The position numbers and the translations under genes are program-made. Below, one piece after another: positions 35,122 to 42,521 of a stretch of DNA of 64,000 bases. The stretch's first letter is position 1, and each line of letters begins with the position of its first letter. This DNA is from Albitalea sp966211955 (GTDB taxonomy: Bacteria; Pseudomonadota; Gammaproteobacteria; Burkholderiales; Burkholderiaceae_C): contig CBIHOF010000008.1 of NCBI GenBank assembly GCA_966211955.1, positions 124,001 to 188,000 on the forward strand, given 5' to 3'. The notes beneath the pieces are model-generated. The model ran no database searches. It saw only the letters and a program-made list of their open reading frames with translations, and was not told the origin of the DNA.

Positions 35122-36096
35122 TCAAGCCTCGACCGGCACAAGGAAGTCGCGACTGATGCCCAGGCCCAGCGTGCCCACGCGCTCGAGGAACTGCGTGAGA
35201 TAGGCATGCAGCCCCGTCGCGAGGATCTCGTCGATGCGGCCGTACTGCAGGTCGGCTCGCAAGCGTCCTGCCCGCCGAAGCGTCTCGCTCGATTGCTCGT
35301 TCGCCACCATGCGCAGGTTGGCCACCACCTCGTTCATGCAGGCCGCAAGCGACCTTGGCATGTCGGGCCGCAGGATCAGCAGCTCCGCCACCTTCTCCGG
35401 CCGGATCACGTTGCGATACGCCTTGCGATACACCTCGAAGCCCGACACCGACCGCAGGATGGCCGACCAGTGATAGAAGTCGAACTCGACGTCCTTGCCG
35501 TTGCCTTGCGACTGGCTCTGCGTGCCGTGGTATTCGCTTTCCACCGCGTGGAACTTCACGTCCAGCAGGCGCGCGGTGTTGTCGGCCCGTTCGAGGAAGC
35601 TGCCGATGCGCAGGAAGTGGAAGGCCTCGTCCTGCAGCATGGTGCCCACCGTCACGCCACGCGACAGGTGCGAGCGGAACTTCACCCACTCGAAGGCGGC
35701 GCCCGGGTCGCGCTGGAAGGCACCGGTGGCGACCATGCGCTGGAACTCCAGCCAGGTCTGGTTCTGCGTCTCCCACACCTCGGTGGTGAGCGTGCCGCGC
35801 ACGGCCCGCGCGTTCTCGCGCGCGGCCATGAGGCAGCTGCGGATGCTCGACGGGTTGGCCGCGTCGGACACCATGTAGTCCATCACGGTACGCGCGCCGA
35901 CCTTGCCATAGCGCTTGGCGAAGTCACCCGTCAGCTCGGATATCGACAGCAGGCCGTTCCAGCCTTTCTCGGCCGCGTCGGCGGATTGCGGAAGCAGGGC
36001 CGTCTGGTAGTTGACGTCCAGCATGCGCGCGGTGTTCTCGGCCCGCTCCATGTAGCGGGCCATCCAGAAAAGGTGATCGGCGGTTCTAGAAAGCAT
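35122..36096 (-). CDS. Alpha-E domain protein
   Basis: A 324-residue all-helical protein of the alpha-E family, starting MLSRTADHLFWMARYMERAEN with the conserved helix of the family. It has no membrane segments. Such proteins occur almost only next to circularly permuted ATP-grasp ligases and transglutaminase-like peptidases, and are predicted to belong to the same peptide-modification pathway. The gap to the upstream ATP-grasp gene (93 bp) holds an inverted repeat. Its paralogue is fused in the gene at 28236-30701, so the same architecture exists in both split and joined form here. Confidence 0.88.
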   Translation of the reverse strand: MLSRTADHLFWMARYMERAENTARMLDVNYQTALLPQSADAAEKGWNGLLSISELTGDFAKRYGKVGARTVMDYMVSDAANPSSIRSCLMAARENARAVRGTLTTEVWETQNQTWLEFQRMVATGAFQRDPGAAFEWVKFRSHLSRGVTVGTMLQDEAFHFLRIGSFLERADNTARLLDVKFHAVESEYHGTQSQSQGNGKDVEFDFYHWSAILRSVSGFEVYRKAYRNVIRPEKVAELLILRPDMPRSLAACMNEVVANLRMVANEQSSETLRRAGRLRADLQYGRIDEILATGLHAYLTQFLERVGTLGLGISRDFLVPVEA

Positions 36097-36097
36097 T

Positions 36098-36176
36098 CAG
36101 GCCTCCCGCCGGGCAGTCCCAAGGGAGGCCTGCGCCCCCTCGGGGGGCAGCGAACGAATGTGAGCGTGGGGGTGCA
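36098..36176. repeat. Inverted-repeat element between ATP-grasp and alpha-E genes
   Basis: CAGGCCTCCC (36098-36107) and GGGAGGCCTG (36123-36132) are perfect 10-bp inverted arms with a 15-nt loop, followed by a second hairpin GCCCCCTCGGGGGGC and a stretch ending GTGGGGGTGC. It lies fully in the gap between two genes of the same operon and may affect relative expression. The second part resembles 27276-27315. Confidence 0.6.
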
Positions 36177-36189
36177 TCGTCATGTCCGT

Positions 36190-37626
36190 TCATGCTTCGA
36201 GAACCCAGGTGTCTTTGGTGCCGCCGCCTTGCGATGAATTCACCACCAGCGATCCTTCCTTCAATGCAACCCGCGTCAAGCCACCCGGCACCATCTGCAC
36301 CGTCTTGCCCGAGAGCACGAAGGGCCGCAGGTCGATGTGGCGCGGCGCGATGCCGCTCTCGACGAACGTCGGGCAAGTCGACAGGCTGAGCGTGGGCTGC
36401 GCGATGTAGCCGCCGGGGTTGGCCTCCAATGCCTTGCGAAAATCGGCGATCTCGTCTTTGGTCGATGCCGGCCCGACCAGCATGCCGTAGCCGCCCGCGC
36501 CATGCACCTCCTTCACCACCAGCTCGCTCAGGTGGTCGAGCACGTAGTGCAGGTCATCGGCCTCGCGGCACTGGTAGGTCGGCACGTTCTTGAGGATGGG
36601 CCTCTCGCCGAGGTAGAACTCGATCATCTTCGGCACGTAGGGGTAGATGGACTTGTCGTCCGCCACGCCCGTACCGATCGCGTTCGACAGCGTCACGTTG
36701 CCCGCGCGGTAGACGCTCAAGAGCCCCGGGCAGCCCAGCGTCGAATCGGGCCGGAAGGCGAGCGGGTCGAGGAAGTCGTCGTCCAGCCGGCGGTAGATCA
36801 CGTCCACGCGCTTCGGGCCTTGCGTGGTGCGCATGTAGACGAAGTTGTCGCGCACGAAGAGGTCCTGCCCTTCGACGAGCTCCACGCCCATCTGCTGCGC
36901 GAGGAAGGCATGCTCGAAGTAGGCGCTGTTGTACATGCCCGGCGTGAGCAGCACGACCGTCGGGTCGTTCACCGCTGCGGGCGCCACGGCGCGCAAGGTC
37001 TCGAGCAGCAAGTCGGGGTAGTGGGCGACCGGCGCCACGCGGTGCTCGCTGAAGAGATCGGGGAAGAGCCGCATCATCATCTTGCGGTTCTCGAGCATGT
37101 AGCTCACGCCGCTGGGTACGCGCAGGTTGTCTTCCAGCACGTAGTAGGTGCCGCTGCCGTCTGGGTTGGCGGCCCGCACGATGTCGATGCCTGCGATGTG
37201 CGAATAGACGCCGGCCGGCACGTCCACGCCCATCATCTCGGGGCGGAACTGCGCGTTCTTGAAGATCTGGTCGGCCGGGACGATGCCCGCCTTGATGATC
37301 TCCTGGTCGTGGTAGACGTCGTGGATGAAGCGGTTGAGCGCGGTGACGCGCTGGCGCAGGCCGCGTTCCATCTCCTGCCATTCGTGCGCCGGGATCACGC
37401 GCGGGATCAGGTCGAAGGGAATGAGCCGCTCGGTGCCCGAGCCGTCTTCATCCTTCGCGCCGTACACCGCGAAGGTGATGCCCACGCGGCGGAAGATCAT
37501 CTCGGCTTCTTCGCGCCGCGACCGCATCACGTCGGGCGGTTGTTGCGACAGCCAGCGCTGGTAGCTGCGGTAATGCTCGCGCACCGTGTCCTGGCTGGCT
37601 TGCATCTCGTCGAAGCTGGGTCTCAT
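36190..37626 (-). CDS. Circularly permuted ATP-grasp type 2 protein
   Basis: A 478-residue protein of the circularly permuted ATP-grasp family, predicted to form amide bonds by ATP-dependent ligation. Visible blocks are PSGVSYMLENR, LLTPGMYNSAYFEH, RLDDDFLDPLAF, the Gly-rich ATP loop KEVHGAGGYGMLVG near residue 390, MVPGGLTRVAL and GGGTKDTWVLE at the end. It is first in the run of six genes on the minus strand (37626 down to 27335) and has a good GAGGAGACG start context. This copy keeps the loop lost in the fused paralogue and is the likelier active ligase. Confidence 0.9.
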   Translation of the reverse strand: MRPSFDEMQASQDTVREHYRSYQRWLSQQPPDVMRSRREEAEMIFRRVGITFAVYGAKDEDGSGTERLIPFDLIPRVIPAHEWQEMERGLRQRVTALNRFIHDVYHDQEIIKAGIVPADQIFKNAQFRPEMMGVDVPAGVYSHIAGIDIVRAANPDGSGTYYVLEDNLRVPSGVSYMLENRKMMMRLFPDLFSEHRVAPVAHYPDLLLETLRAVAPAAVNDPTVVLLTPGMYNSAYFEHAFLAQQMGVELVEGQDLFVRDNFVYMRTTQGPKRVDVIYRRLDDDFLDPLAFRPDSTLGCPGLLSVYRAGNVTLSNAIGTGVADDKSIYPYVPKMIEFYLGERPILKNVPTYQCREADDLHYVLDHLSELVVKEVHGAGGYGMLVGPASTKDEIADFRKALEANPGGYIAQPTLSLSTCPTFVESGIAPRHIDLRPFVLSGKTVQMVPGGLTRVALKEGSLVVNSSQGGGTKDTWVLEA

Positions 37627-37650
37627 CGGAACGTCTCCTCCGCAGGCAGG

Positions 37651-40104
37651 TTAGCAAAAACCAGGCCACACGGCGCATGCCCCTTCGACCACTCCATGCG
37701 CGCGGGCCCCGTTCGACCCATGGTGCCAGTAGCGCGCGTCGGCGTCACGCTGGCAAACACCCTGCCCCGGCATTTCGCTGCGCCAGGTCCAGGCGCCGCA
37801 GCTGGGGCTGTCGACATGTGCGATGCCGCGCTCCTCGTAGCGGGCCAGGACGATCGGTGCGGGGTGGCCGAAGTGGTTGCGGTAGCCGGCCTGGAAGACG
37901 GCGAAGCGCGGGTGGACCGCGTCGATCAGGGCTGGCGTCGATGAGGTCTTGCTGCCGTGGTGCGGGACGATCAGCACATCGCTTGCAAGGGCGGCATTCG
38001 CGCCGAGCATCCAGGCCTCGCCTTCGCGCTCGACGTCGCCCGTGAGCAAGGCCGTGCCTGAATCGCCGCTGACCCGCAGCACGCAGGACATGCCGTTGGA
38101 CTTCAGGTGCGCGTCGTAGAACGATGCCGACGGGTGCAGCACCTCGAAGCGCACGCCGTCCCAGGTCCAGCGCTGGCCGGCGATGCAGCGGTCTTGGGGC
38201 GCGACCGTCGTGAGCAACGGGTGCGTGTCTTCGAGCGAACTGCGCAGGGCCGCAACCGGCATGGACTGGATGAGCGACGCCGCGCCGCCCACATGGTCGG
38301 AGTCGCGATGGCTGAGCATCAGCAGGTCCACCTTCGCTTCGCCGCGCGAGTGCAGCAGGGGCACGAGCACCCGCTGGCCAGCATCGACGCCAGGTGCGTA
38401 TTGCGGGCCAGTGTCGTAGACGAGCAGGTGGGTCGCGGTGCGCACGAGCACTGCGGTGCCCTGCCCCACATCCGCGGCGACGAGCTCGAACTGGCCCTCG
38501 GCCGGCCGCACCACGCTCGGCATCAGCAAGGGCATGCACATCGGAACGGCGAGCAGGCGCAGTCGCCACGGCAGCGGCATCACCAGCAAGGCCGCGCCGA
38601 CGAGACCCGCGCACAGCGCCCACCACGGCGCGACGGGCACCGTCCACACGGCGCCCGGCCATCTGGACAGCCAGCCGAGCAGCGCACACAACTGCTGCAC
38701 GACCCAGGCGCCGGCCAGCCACAAGGGCGAGGCCGCAACGCCCAGCATCGCCAGGGGCGTGATCACCAGCGTGACGAGGGGGATCGCGACGACGTTGGCG
38801 ATGAAGCCCACCACCGACACCTGCTGGAAGAAGACGAGTGTCAGCGGCGTGAGGCCGAGCGTGGCGATCACCTGGCTCCTCAACTCGCCGCGCAGGTGGT
38901 TGAGGACGCGGCCACGTGTCGTCGAGGGTTGAGACGGTGCCTGCATGCGGCTCGCAGGGCTGGACGCCATCAGCAGCCCGACCGCCATGAAGGACAGCCA
39001 GAACCCTGCCTGCAGCAAGCCCCATGGGTCCACCGCCGACACCACCACCGCGGCCACCAGCAGCACCAGCGGCCACGGCCAGCGCTTGCCGGTCGATTGC
39101 AGCAGCGTCACCACCGCGAGCATCCAGACCGTGCGCTGCGAGGGAACGCCCCAGCCCGAGAACACCGCGTAGCCCCAGGCAGCGACGAGCCCACCCCATC
39201 GCCCGGCAAGCGGCGCCGGCCACCACAAGGCCGCCGACGCATGCCGTCGCCACGCCCAGCCGATGGCCCGCCCCGCGAGCCACGCGAACATCGTGATGTG
39301 CAGCCCGCTGATGCTGACCAGATGCGCAATGCCGGTGTTGCGAAAGAGGTCCCAATCCTCGCGGTCGATGGCCGATTGGTCGCCCACCGCCAGTGCGGAC
39401 AGCACGCCGGCCGCGCGATGGTCGGCGACGGCCGCTTCGATCGCGTCCTTGACCCTCTGGCGCAGCCGCTCGACCGGATGCGCGGCGGCAGCGTCAATGA
39501 GCCGTGGCGGCACGCCATCGTGCACATGGCCCGTCGCCCGCACACCTTGTTCCAGCAGGTTCAGCTCCGCATCAAAGCCATGCGGGTTGAGCAGGCCGTG
39601 CGGCTGCTTCAGCTTCACGCCGAAGCGCCAGCGCTGGCCGGCGCCCAGTGCCAGCTGCGGCTGACTGAGCACCGCGTCCTCGTGGAAGCCGGCGTACCAG
39701 CCAAGCACGAGCAGCGGCGGCACGGCGACAGCCATTCCGTCGACGGTCGCGTCCTCCACCTCGAAGCGAAAGCGCACGCCCGATGGCCCGCGCTGCGGCA
39801 ATCCGTCGATCACGCCGGTGACGACGATGTCCTGGCCTTCGAGCGACGACGGCAGCGCGTCGCGCAAGCGCAGCGTGGCGTGCCAGCCCGCGCCACCGAA
39901 GCCCGCCAGCGCCGCGCCAAGCACGGCCAGCGTCCACAACCGCCGCCAGCGCCAGCCCGCCAGCAGCCACAGCATGCCGCCCAGCAAGGCCAATTCGTAG
40001 GCGACGAGCGGGCGCAACGCAGGCACCTGCAGCTGCAGGCCGATGCCTGCCAGCCAGCCGGCGCAAAGCCCTGCGATGCGCGAGCCCGTGTGGTGTCCTG
40101 TCAT
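37651..40104 (-). CDS. comEC: ComEC/Rec2 DNA-uptake channel protein
   Basis: An 817-residue integral membrane protein of the ComEC/Rec2 family, which carries one DNA strand through the inner membrane in natural transformation. It has an N-terminal hydrophobic and OB-fold region, a central multi-helix competence domain (HLVSISGLHITMFAWLAGR and WGLLQAGFWLSFMAVG are typical) and a C-terminal metallo-beta-lactamase-like domain with LMLSHRDSDHVGG. The ATG at 40104 has a weak ribosome-binding site; the longer in-frame start would add a low-quality leader. It is divergent from ridA. Other competence genes are not in the window. Confidence 0.92.
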   Translation of the reverse strand: MTGHHTGSRIAGLCAGWLAGIGLQLQVPALRPLVAYELALLGGMLWLLAGWRWRRLWTLAVLGAALAGFGGAGWHATLRLRDALPSSLEGQDIVVTGVIDGLPQRGPSGVRFRFEVEDATVDGMAVAVPPLLVLGWYAGFHEDAVLSQPQLALGAGQRWRFGVKLKQPHGLLNPHGFDAELNLLEQGVRATGHVHDGVPPRLIDAAAAHPVERLRQRVKDAIEAAVADHRAAGVLSALAVGDQSAIDREDWDLFRNTGIAHLVSISGLHITMFAWLAGRAIGWAWRRHASAALWWPAPLAGRWGGLVAAWGYAVFSGWGVPSQRTVWMLAVVTLLQSTGKRWPWPLVLLVAAVVVSAVDPWGLLQAGFWLSFMAVGLLMASSPASRMQAPSQPSTTRGRVLNHLRGELRSQVIATLGLTPLTLVFFQQVSVVGFIANVVAIPLVTLVITPLAMLGVAASPLWLAGAWVVQQLCALLGWLSRWPGAVWTVPVAPWWALCAGLVGAALLVMPLPWRLRLLAVPMCMPLLMPSVVRPAEGQFELVAADVGQGTAVLVRTATHLLVYDTGPQYAPGVDAGQRVLVPLLHSRGEAKVDLLMLSHRDSDHVGGAASLIQSMPVAALRSSLEDTHPLLTTVAPQDRCIAGQRWTWDGVRFEVLHPSASFYDAHLKSNGMSCVLRVSGDSGTALLTGDVEREGEAWMLGANAALASDVLIVPHHGSKTSSTPALIDAVHPRFAVFQAGYRNHFGHPAPIVLARYEERGIAHVDSPSCGAWTWRSEMPGQGVCQRDADARYWHHGSNGARAHGVVEGACAVWPGFC

Positions 40105-40154
40105 GGGGCGCGCAGTGTAGGATTTGCCTCCTCCCCAACGCACTACAAAAAATC

Positions 40155-40610
40155 ATGTCCGTCTACGACCGCCTCAAGGACCTCGGCATCGAACTTCCGC
40201 CGCTGGCGATTCCCGCCGCCGCCTACGTTCCCTTCGTGCGCACGGGGCACCTCGTGTTCCTCTCGGGCCACATTGCCAAGCGCGACGGCAAGCCCTGGGT
40301 CGGTCAGCTCGGGCGCGACATCGACACCGCCACCGGCAAGCTCGCCGCGCGCGCGGTCGCCATCGACCTGCTGGGCACCCTGCATGCGGCCATCGGCGAC
40401 CTGAACAAGGTCGAGCGCATCGTGAAGGTGATGAGCCTCGTCAACAGCACGAGCGAGTTCACCGAGCAGCACCTCGTCACCAATGGCTGCTCCGAGCTGC
40501 TGGGTGAAGTCTTCGCCGACAAGGGCGCGCATGCACGCAGCGCTTTTGGCGTGGCGCAGATCCCGCTCGGCGCCTGCGTCGAGATCGAGCTGATCGCGCA
40601 GGTCGCCTGA
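40155..40610 (+). CDS. RidA-family (YjgF) protein
   Basis: A 151-residue RidA-superfamily protein, whose members remove reactive enamine/imine intermediates of amino-acid metabolism. Motifs include VRTGHLVFLSGHIAKRDGK, NLVNSTSEFTEQH region and, near the end, ARSAFGVAQIPLGACVEIE, the last matching the RxxxxVxxLPxGxxVE-like signature with Arg-128-type region. The length is slightly more than the classical 130 residues (an RidA-like subfamily). It starts 51 bp from comEC and is followed at 2 bp by dsbB, so the two are likely co-transcribed. Confidence 0.88.
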   Translation: MSVYDRLKDLGIELPPLAIPAAAYVPFVRTGHLVFLSGHIAKRDGKPWVGQLGRDIDTATGKLAARAVAIDLLGTLHAAIGDLNKVERIVKVMSLVNSTSEFTEQHLVTNGCSELLGEVFADKGAHARSAFGVAQIPLGACVEIELIAQVA

Positions 40611-40612
40611 CG

Positions 40613-41092
40613 ATGGTCGGATCGTCCTTCACCGGCCGCCAATGGCTGCTGGCGGTCGCGGGCCTGTGCATCGTGAGCATTGCCTTGGCCCTCGTCGGCC
40701 AGTACGCGTTCAACATGCAGCCGTGCCCGTACTGCGTCCTGCAGCGGCTGGTCTACGCGGTGATCGCGGTGCTGAGCCTCATCGGCGCGTTCGCGCCCGG
40801 CATCGGCCGCCGGCTGCTGGCCGCCGCGGACGTGCTTCTCGCCCTGTGCGCGGCCGCCGCTGCCCTGTACCAGCATTTCGTGGCCGCGCAGTCCGCGTCC
40901 TGCGCCTTCACGTTTGCTGACAAGGTCATCACCGCCTTGCGCATCGACGAATTCGCGCCCTCGCTCTTCGCGGTGCGCGCGAGCTGCGCCGATGCCGCAG
41001 TGTCGGTACTGGGCGTGCCGTTCGAGATCTGGAGCCTGCTGCTGGCCGTGCTGGTGCTCGCGATGTCAGTGCGCGCCGTGTTGCGCGGCTGA
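40613..41092 (+). CDS. dsbB: Disulfide bond formation protein B
   Basis: A 159-residue inner-membrane protein of the DsbB family, which reoxidises periplasmic DsbA and passes electrons to quinone. The first periplasmic loop has the redox pair C38/C41 (CPYC), and the second loop has the pair C97 and C125. Four membrane helices are visible at about 11-30, 44-60, 68-87 and 135-157. Its start is 2 bp after the ridA stop. A dsbB next to a RidA-family gene is common in Burkholderiales. Confidence 0.93.
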   Translation: MVGSSFTGRQWLLAVAGLCIVSIALALVGQYAFNMQPCPYCVLQRLVYAVIAVLSLIGAFAPGIGRRLLAAADVLLALCAAAAALYQHFVAAQSASCAFTFADKVITALRIDEFAPSLFAVRASCADAAVSVLGVPFEIWSLLLAVLVLAMSVRAVLRG

Positions 41093-41254
41093 CGGGAGCC
41101 GGCAGGGGCCGTCCGGGCGCCAGGTGGCTGGCGACGCGCGTCCGCCGGGAAGACCGCACGCGCTGGTGGCACATCGCCCAGCCTTTGCGCCTGAGGGTCT
41201 AGAGTTGGCCGGGTTGTCTGCCCCTACCGGCGGATGCTCAACCTTGGAGCCGTC

Positions 41255-41737
41255 ATGCCCGATCCTTTCGACACGTCCGCCCTGTTCTCGTCGCCGTTCG
41301 CCCCATGGTTCGCCGCGGCGGGCACCAAGAGCGCCCTGCCCGACGCCGCCCAGCTCGCTCCCTTCTGGGGGCAGACCCTCGAGCAGCAGTTGCGTCTGTG
41401 GGGAGAGTTCGTCGATGTGCAGCGCAAGTTCTGGTCGTTCTACTCGCCGCTGTTCCAGGCCGCACCCGTCTACCTGAATGGCACCACCAAGACGGTGGCC
41501 GAGGACGAGACGGGCCTCGAGCCCGCCGAAACGGTGGATGGCATCCCGGATGCGTTCGAGCTTCAGATGCGCACCTGGAACCACTTCGTCGATGCCAACC
41601 GAAAGCTCTGGACGAACCTGCCCTGGACGGGCGCGCAAAACGATGCCGATGCGGCTGGCTCCGCTGAGGAGGATGCGTCTGCGGACGAGGAACCGGCGCC
41701 CAGGCCGAAACCGCGCAAGACCACCCGCCGGCGCTGA
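41255..41737 (+). CDS. Hypothetical phasin-like protein with basic tail
   Basis: A 160-residue protein not recognised with certainty. It has an aromatic, helical N-terminal two thirds (PFAPWFAAAG, FWSFYSPLFQ, WNHFVDANRKLW), an acidic linker (EEDASADEE) and a basic end (RPKPRKTTRRR). The pattern resembles small polyester-granule or phasin-like proteins, but that is only a resemblance. The ATG at 41255 has GGAG at good spacing; an in-frame ATG at 41234 lacks one. It is convergent with the TPR-like gene. Confidence 0.65.
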   Translation: MPDPFDTSALFSSPFAPWFAAAGTKSALPDAAQLAPFWGQTLEQQLRLWGEFVDVQRKFWSFYSPLFQAAPVYLNGTTKTVAEDETGLEPAETVDGIPDAFELQMRTWNHFVDANRKLWTNLPWTGAQNDADAAGSAEEDASADEEPAPRPKPRKTTRRR

Positions 41738-41751
41738 AACTCATGGGCCGG

Positions 41752-42468
41752 CTATTCGAAGCGGCCCATCATGTCCTGAAAGCCACCCACGGTCTTGAAG
41801 ACCTGGTCAAGCATCGAGCAGGCGTTGCCGACGGTCTTCATCCAGTCCGGGTGTTGGTCGGCACCGGCCGACCCGCCCAGGCTTCTTGCACCACTTCCAC
41901 CGCCGCCCAACCAGTTGCCGACGGGCGGATTCATCCCAGGCTGCAGGCCGCCCCAGCCGGGCACGGCTTGCATCGCCGGCGGCATCATTCGCTGCATCAT
42001 CGCCAGCATCTCCTGCGAGATCGGTTCGCCCGGCTGCAGCTGCTGGGCGTTCATGAACGCCCGCCACGCGTCCTGCAAGTTGCCCATGGACATGAGCACC
42101 GTGCCCGCCGCCGCGTGGTAGGGCGCGAACTGGGGGCACTGGGCGAGCGCCTGGTTCAGCTCGACCAGGGCCTGCTGCCAGTGCTGCCAGGCAAAGGGCT
42201 GCTGCCCCTGGGCGGTCTTCGCCCGGCCCGCACAAGCGTGGGCATTCGCGAGTGCCGCATGCACCCCATGGGGGATGAACACGCCCCATTGCTGGGCCGT
42301 CCCCATGGATTGCTGGATCCAGCCGATGGCCTGCTCATAGAGCTGGACCGCCATGGCCGCATTACCCTGCGCCTCGGCCATCATCCCCTGCTGGCCCGCT
42401 GCCACGCCGGACATGAGCTGTTGATTGAGCGTCGCGCTCAGCGCCGGATTCGCCGCCGGATTCATCAT
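41752..42468 (-). CDS. TPR-like helical protein of unknown function
   Basis: A 238-residue soluble protein. Helical repeat units are visible: AEAQGNAAMAVQLYEQAIGWI and HWQQALVELNQALAQCP with AAAGTVLMSMGNLQDAWRAFMNAQQL, i.e. tetratricopeptide-like. The C-terminal 70 residues are Gly/Pro/Met-rich (GGGGSGARSLGG) and end in a short helix. The ATG at 42468 has AAGGAGG eight bases upstream, a very strong site. It follows parC by 53 bp on the same strand and may be read from the same transcript. Not recognised as a named family. Confidence 0.75.
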   Translation of the reverse strand: MMNPAANPALSATLNQQLMSGVAAGQQGMMAEAQGNAAMAVQLYEQAIGWIQQSMGTAQQWGVFIPHGVHAALANAHACAGRAKTAQGQQPFAWQHWQQALVELNQALAQCPQFAPYHAAAGTVLMSMGNLQDAWRAFMNAQQLQPGEPISQEMLAMMQRMMPPAMQAVPGWGGLQPGMNPPVGNWLGGGGSGARSLGGSAGADQHPDWMKTVGNACSMLDQVFKTVGGFQDMMGRFE

Positions 42469-42521
42469 GGCCCTGCCCTCCTTCGCGAGGGCAGTATGCG
42501 CGCGATGAACCGGGGATTCAA

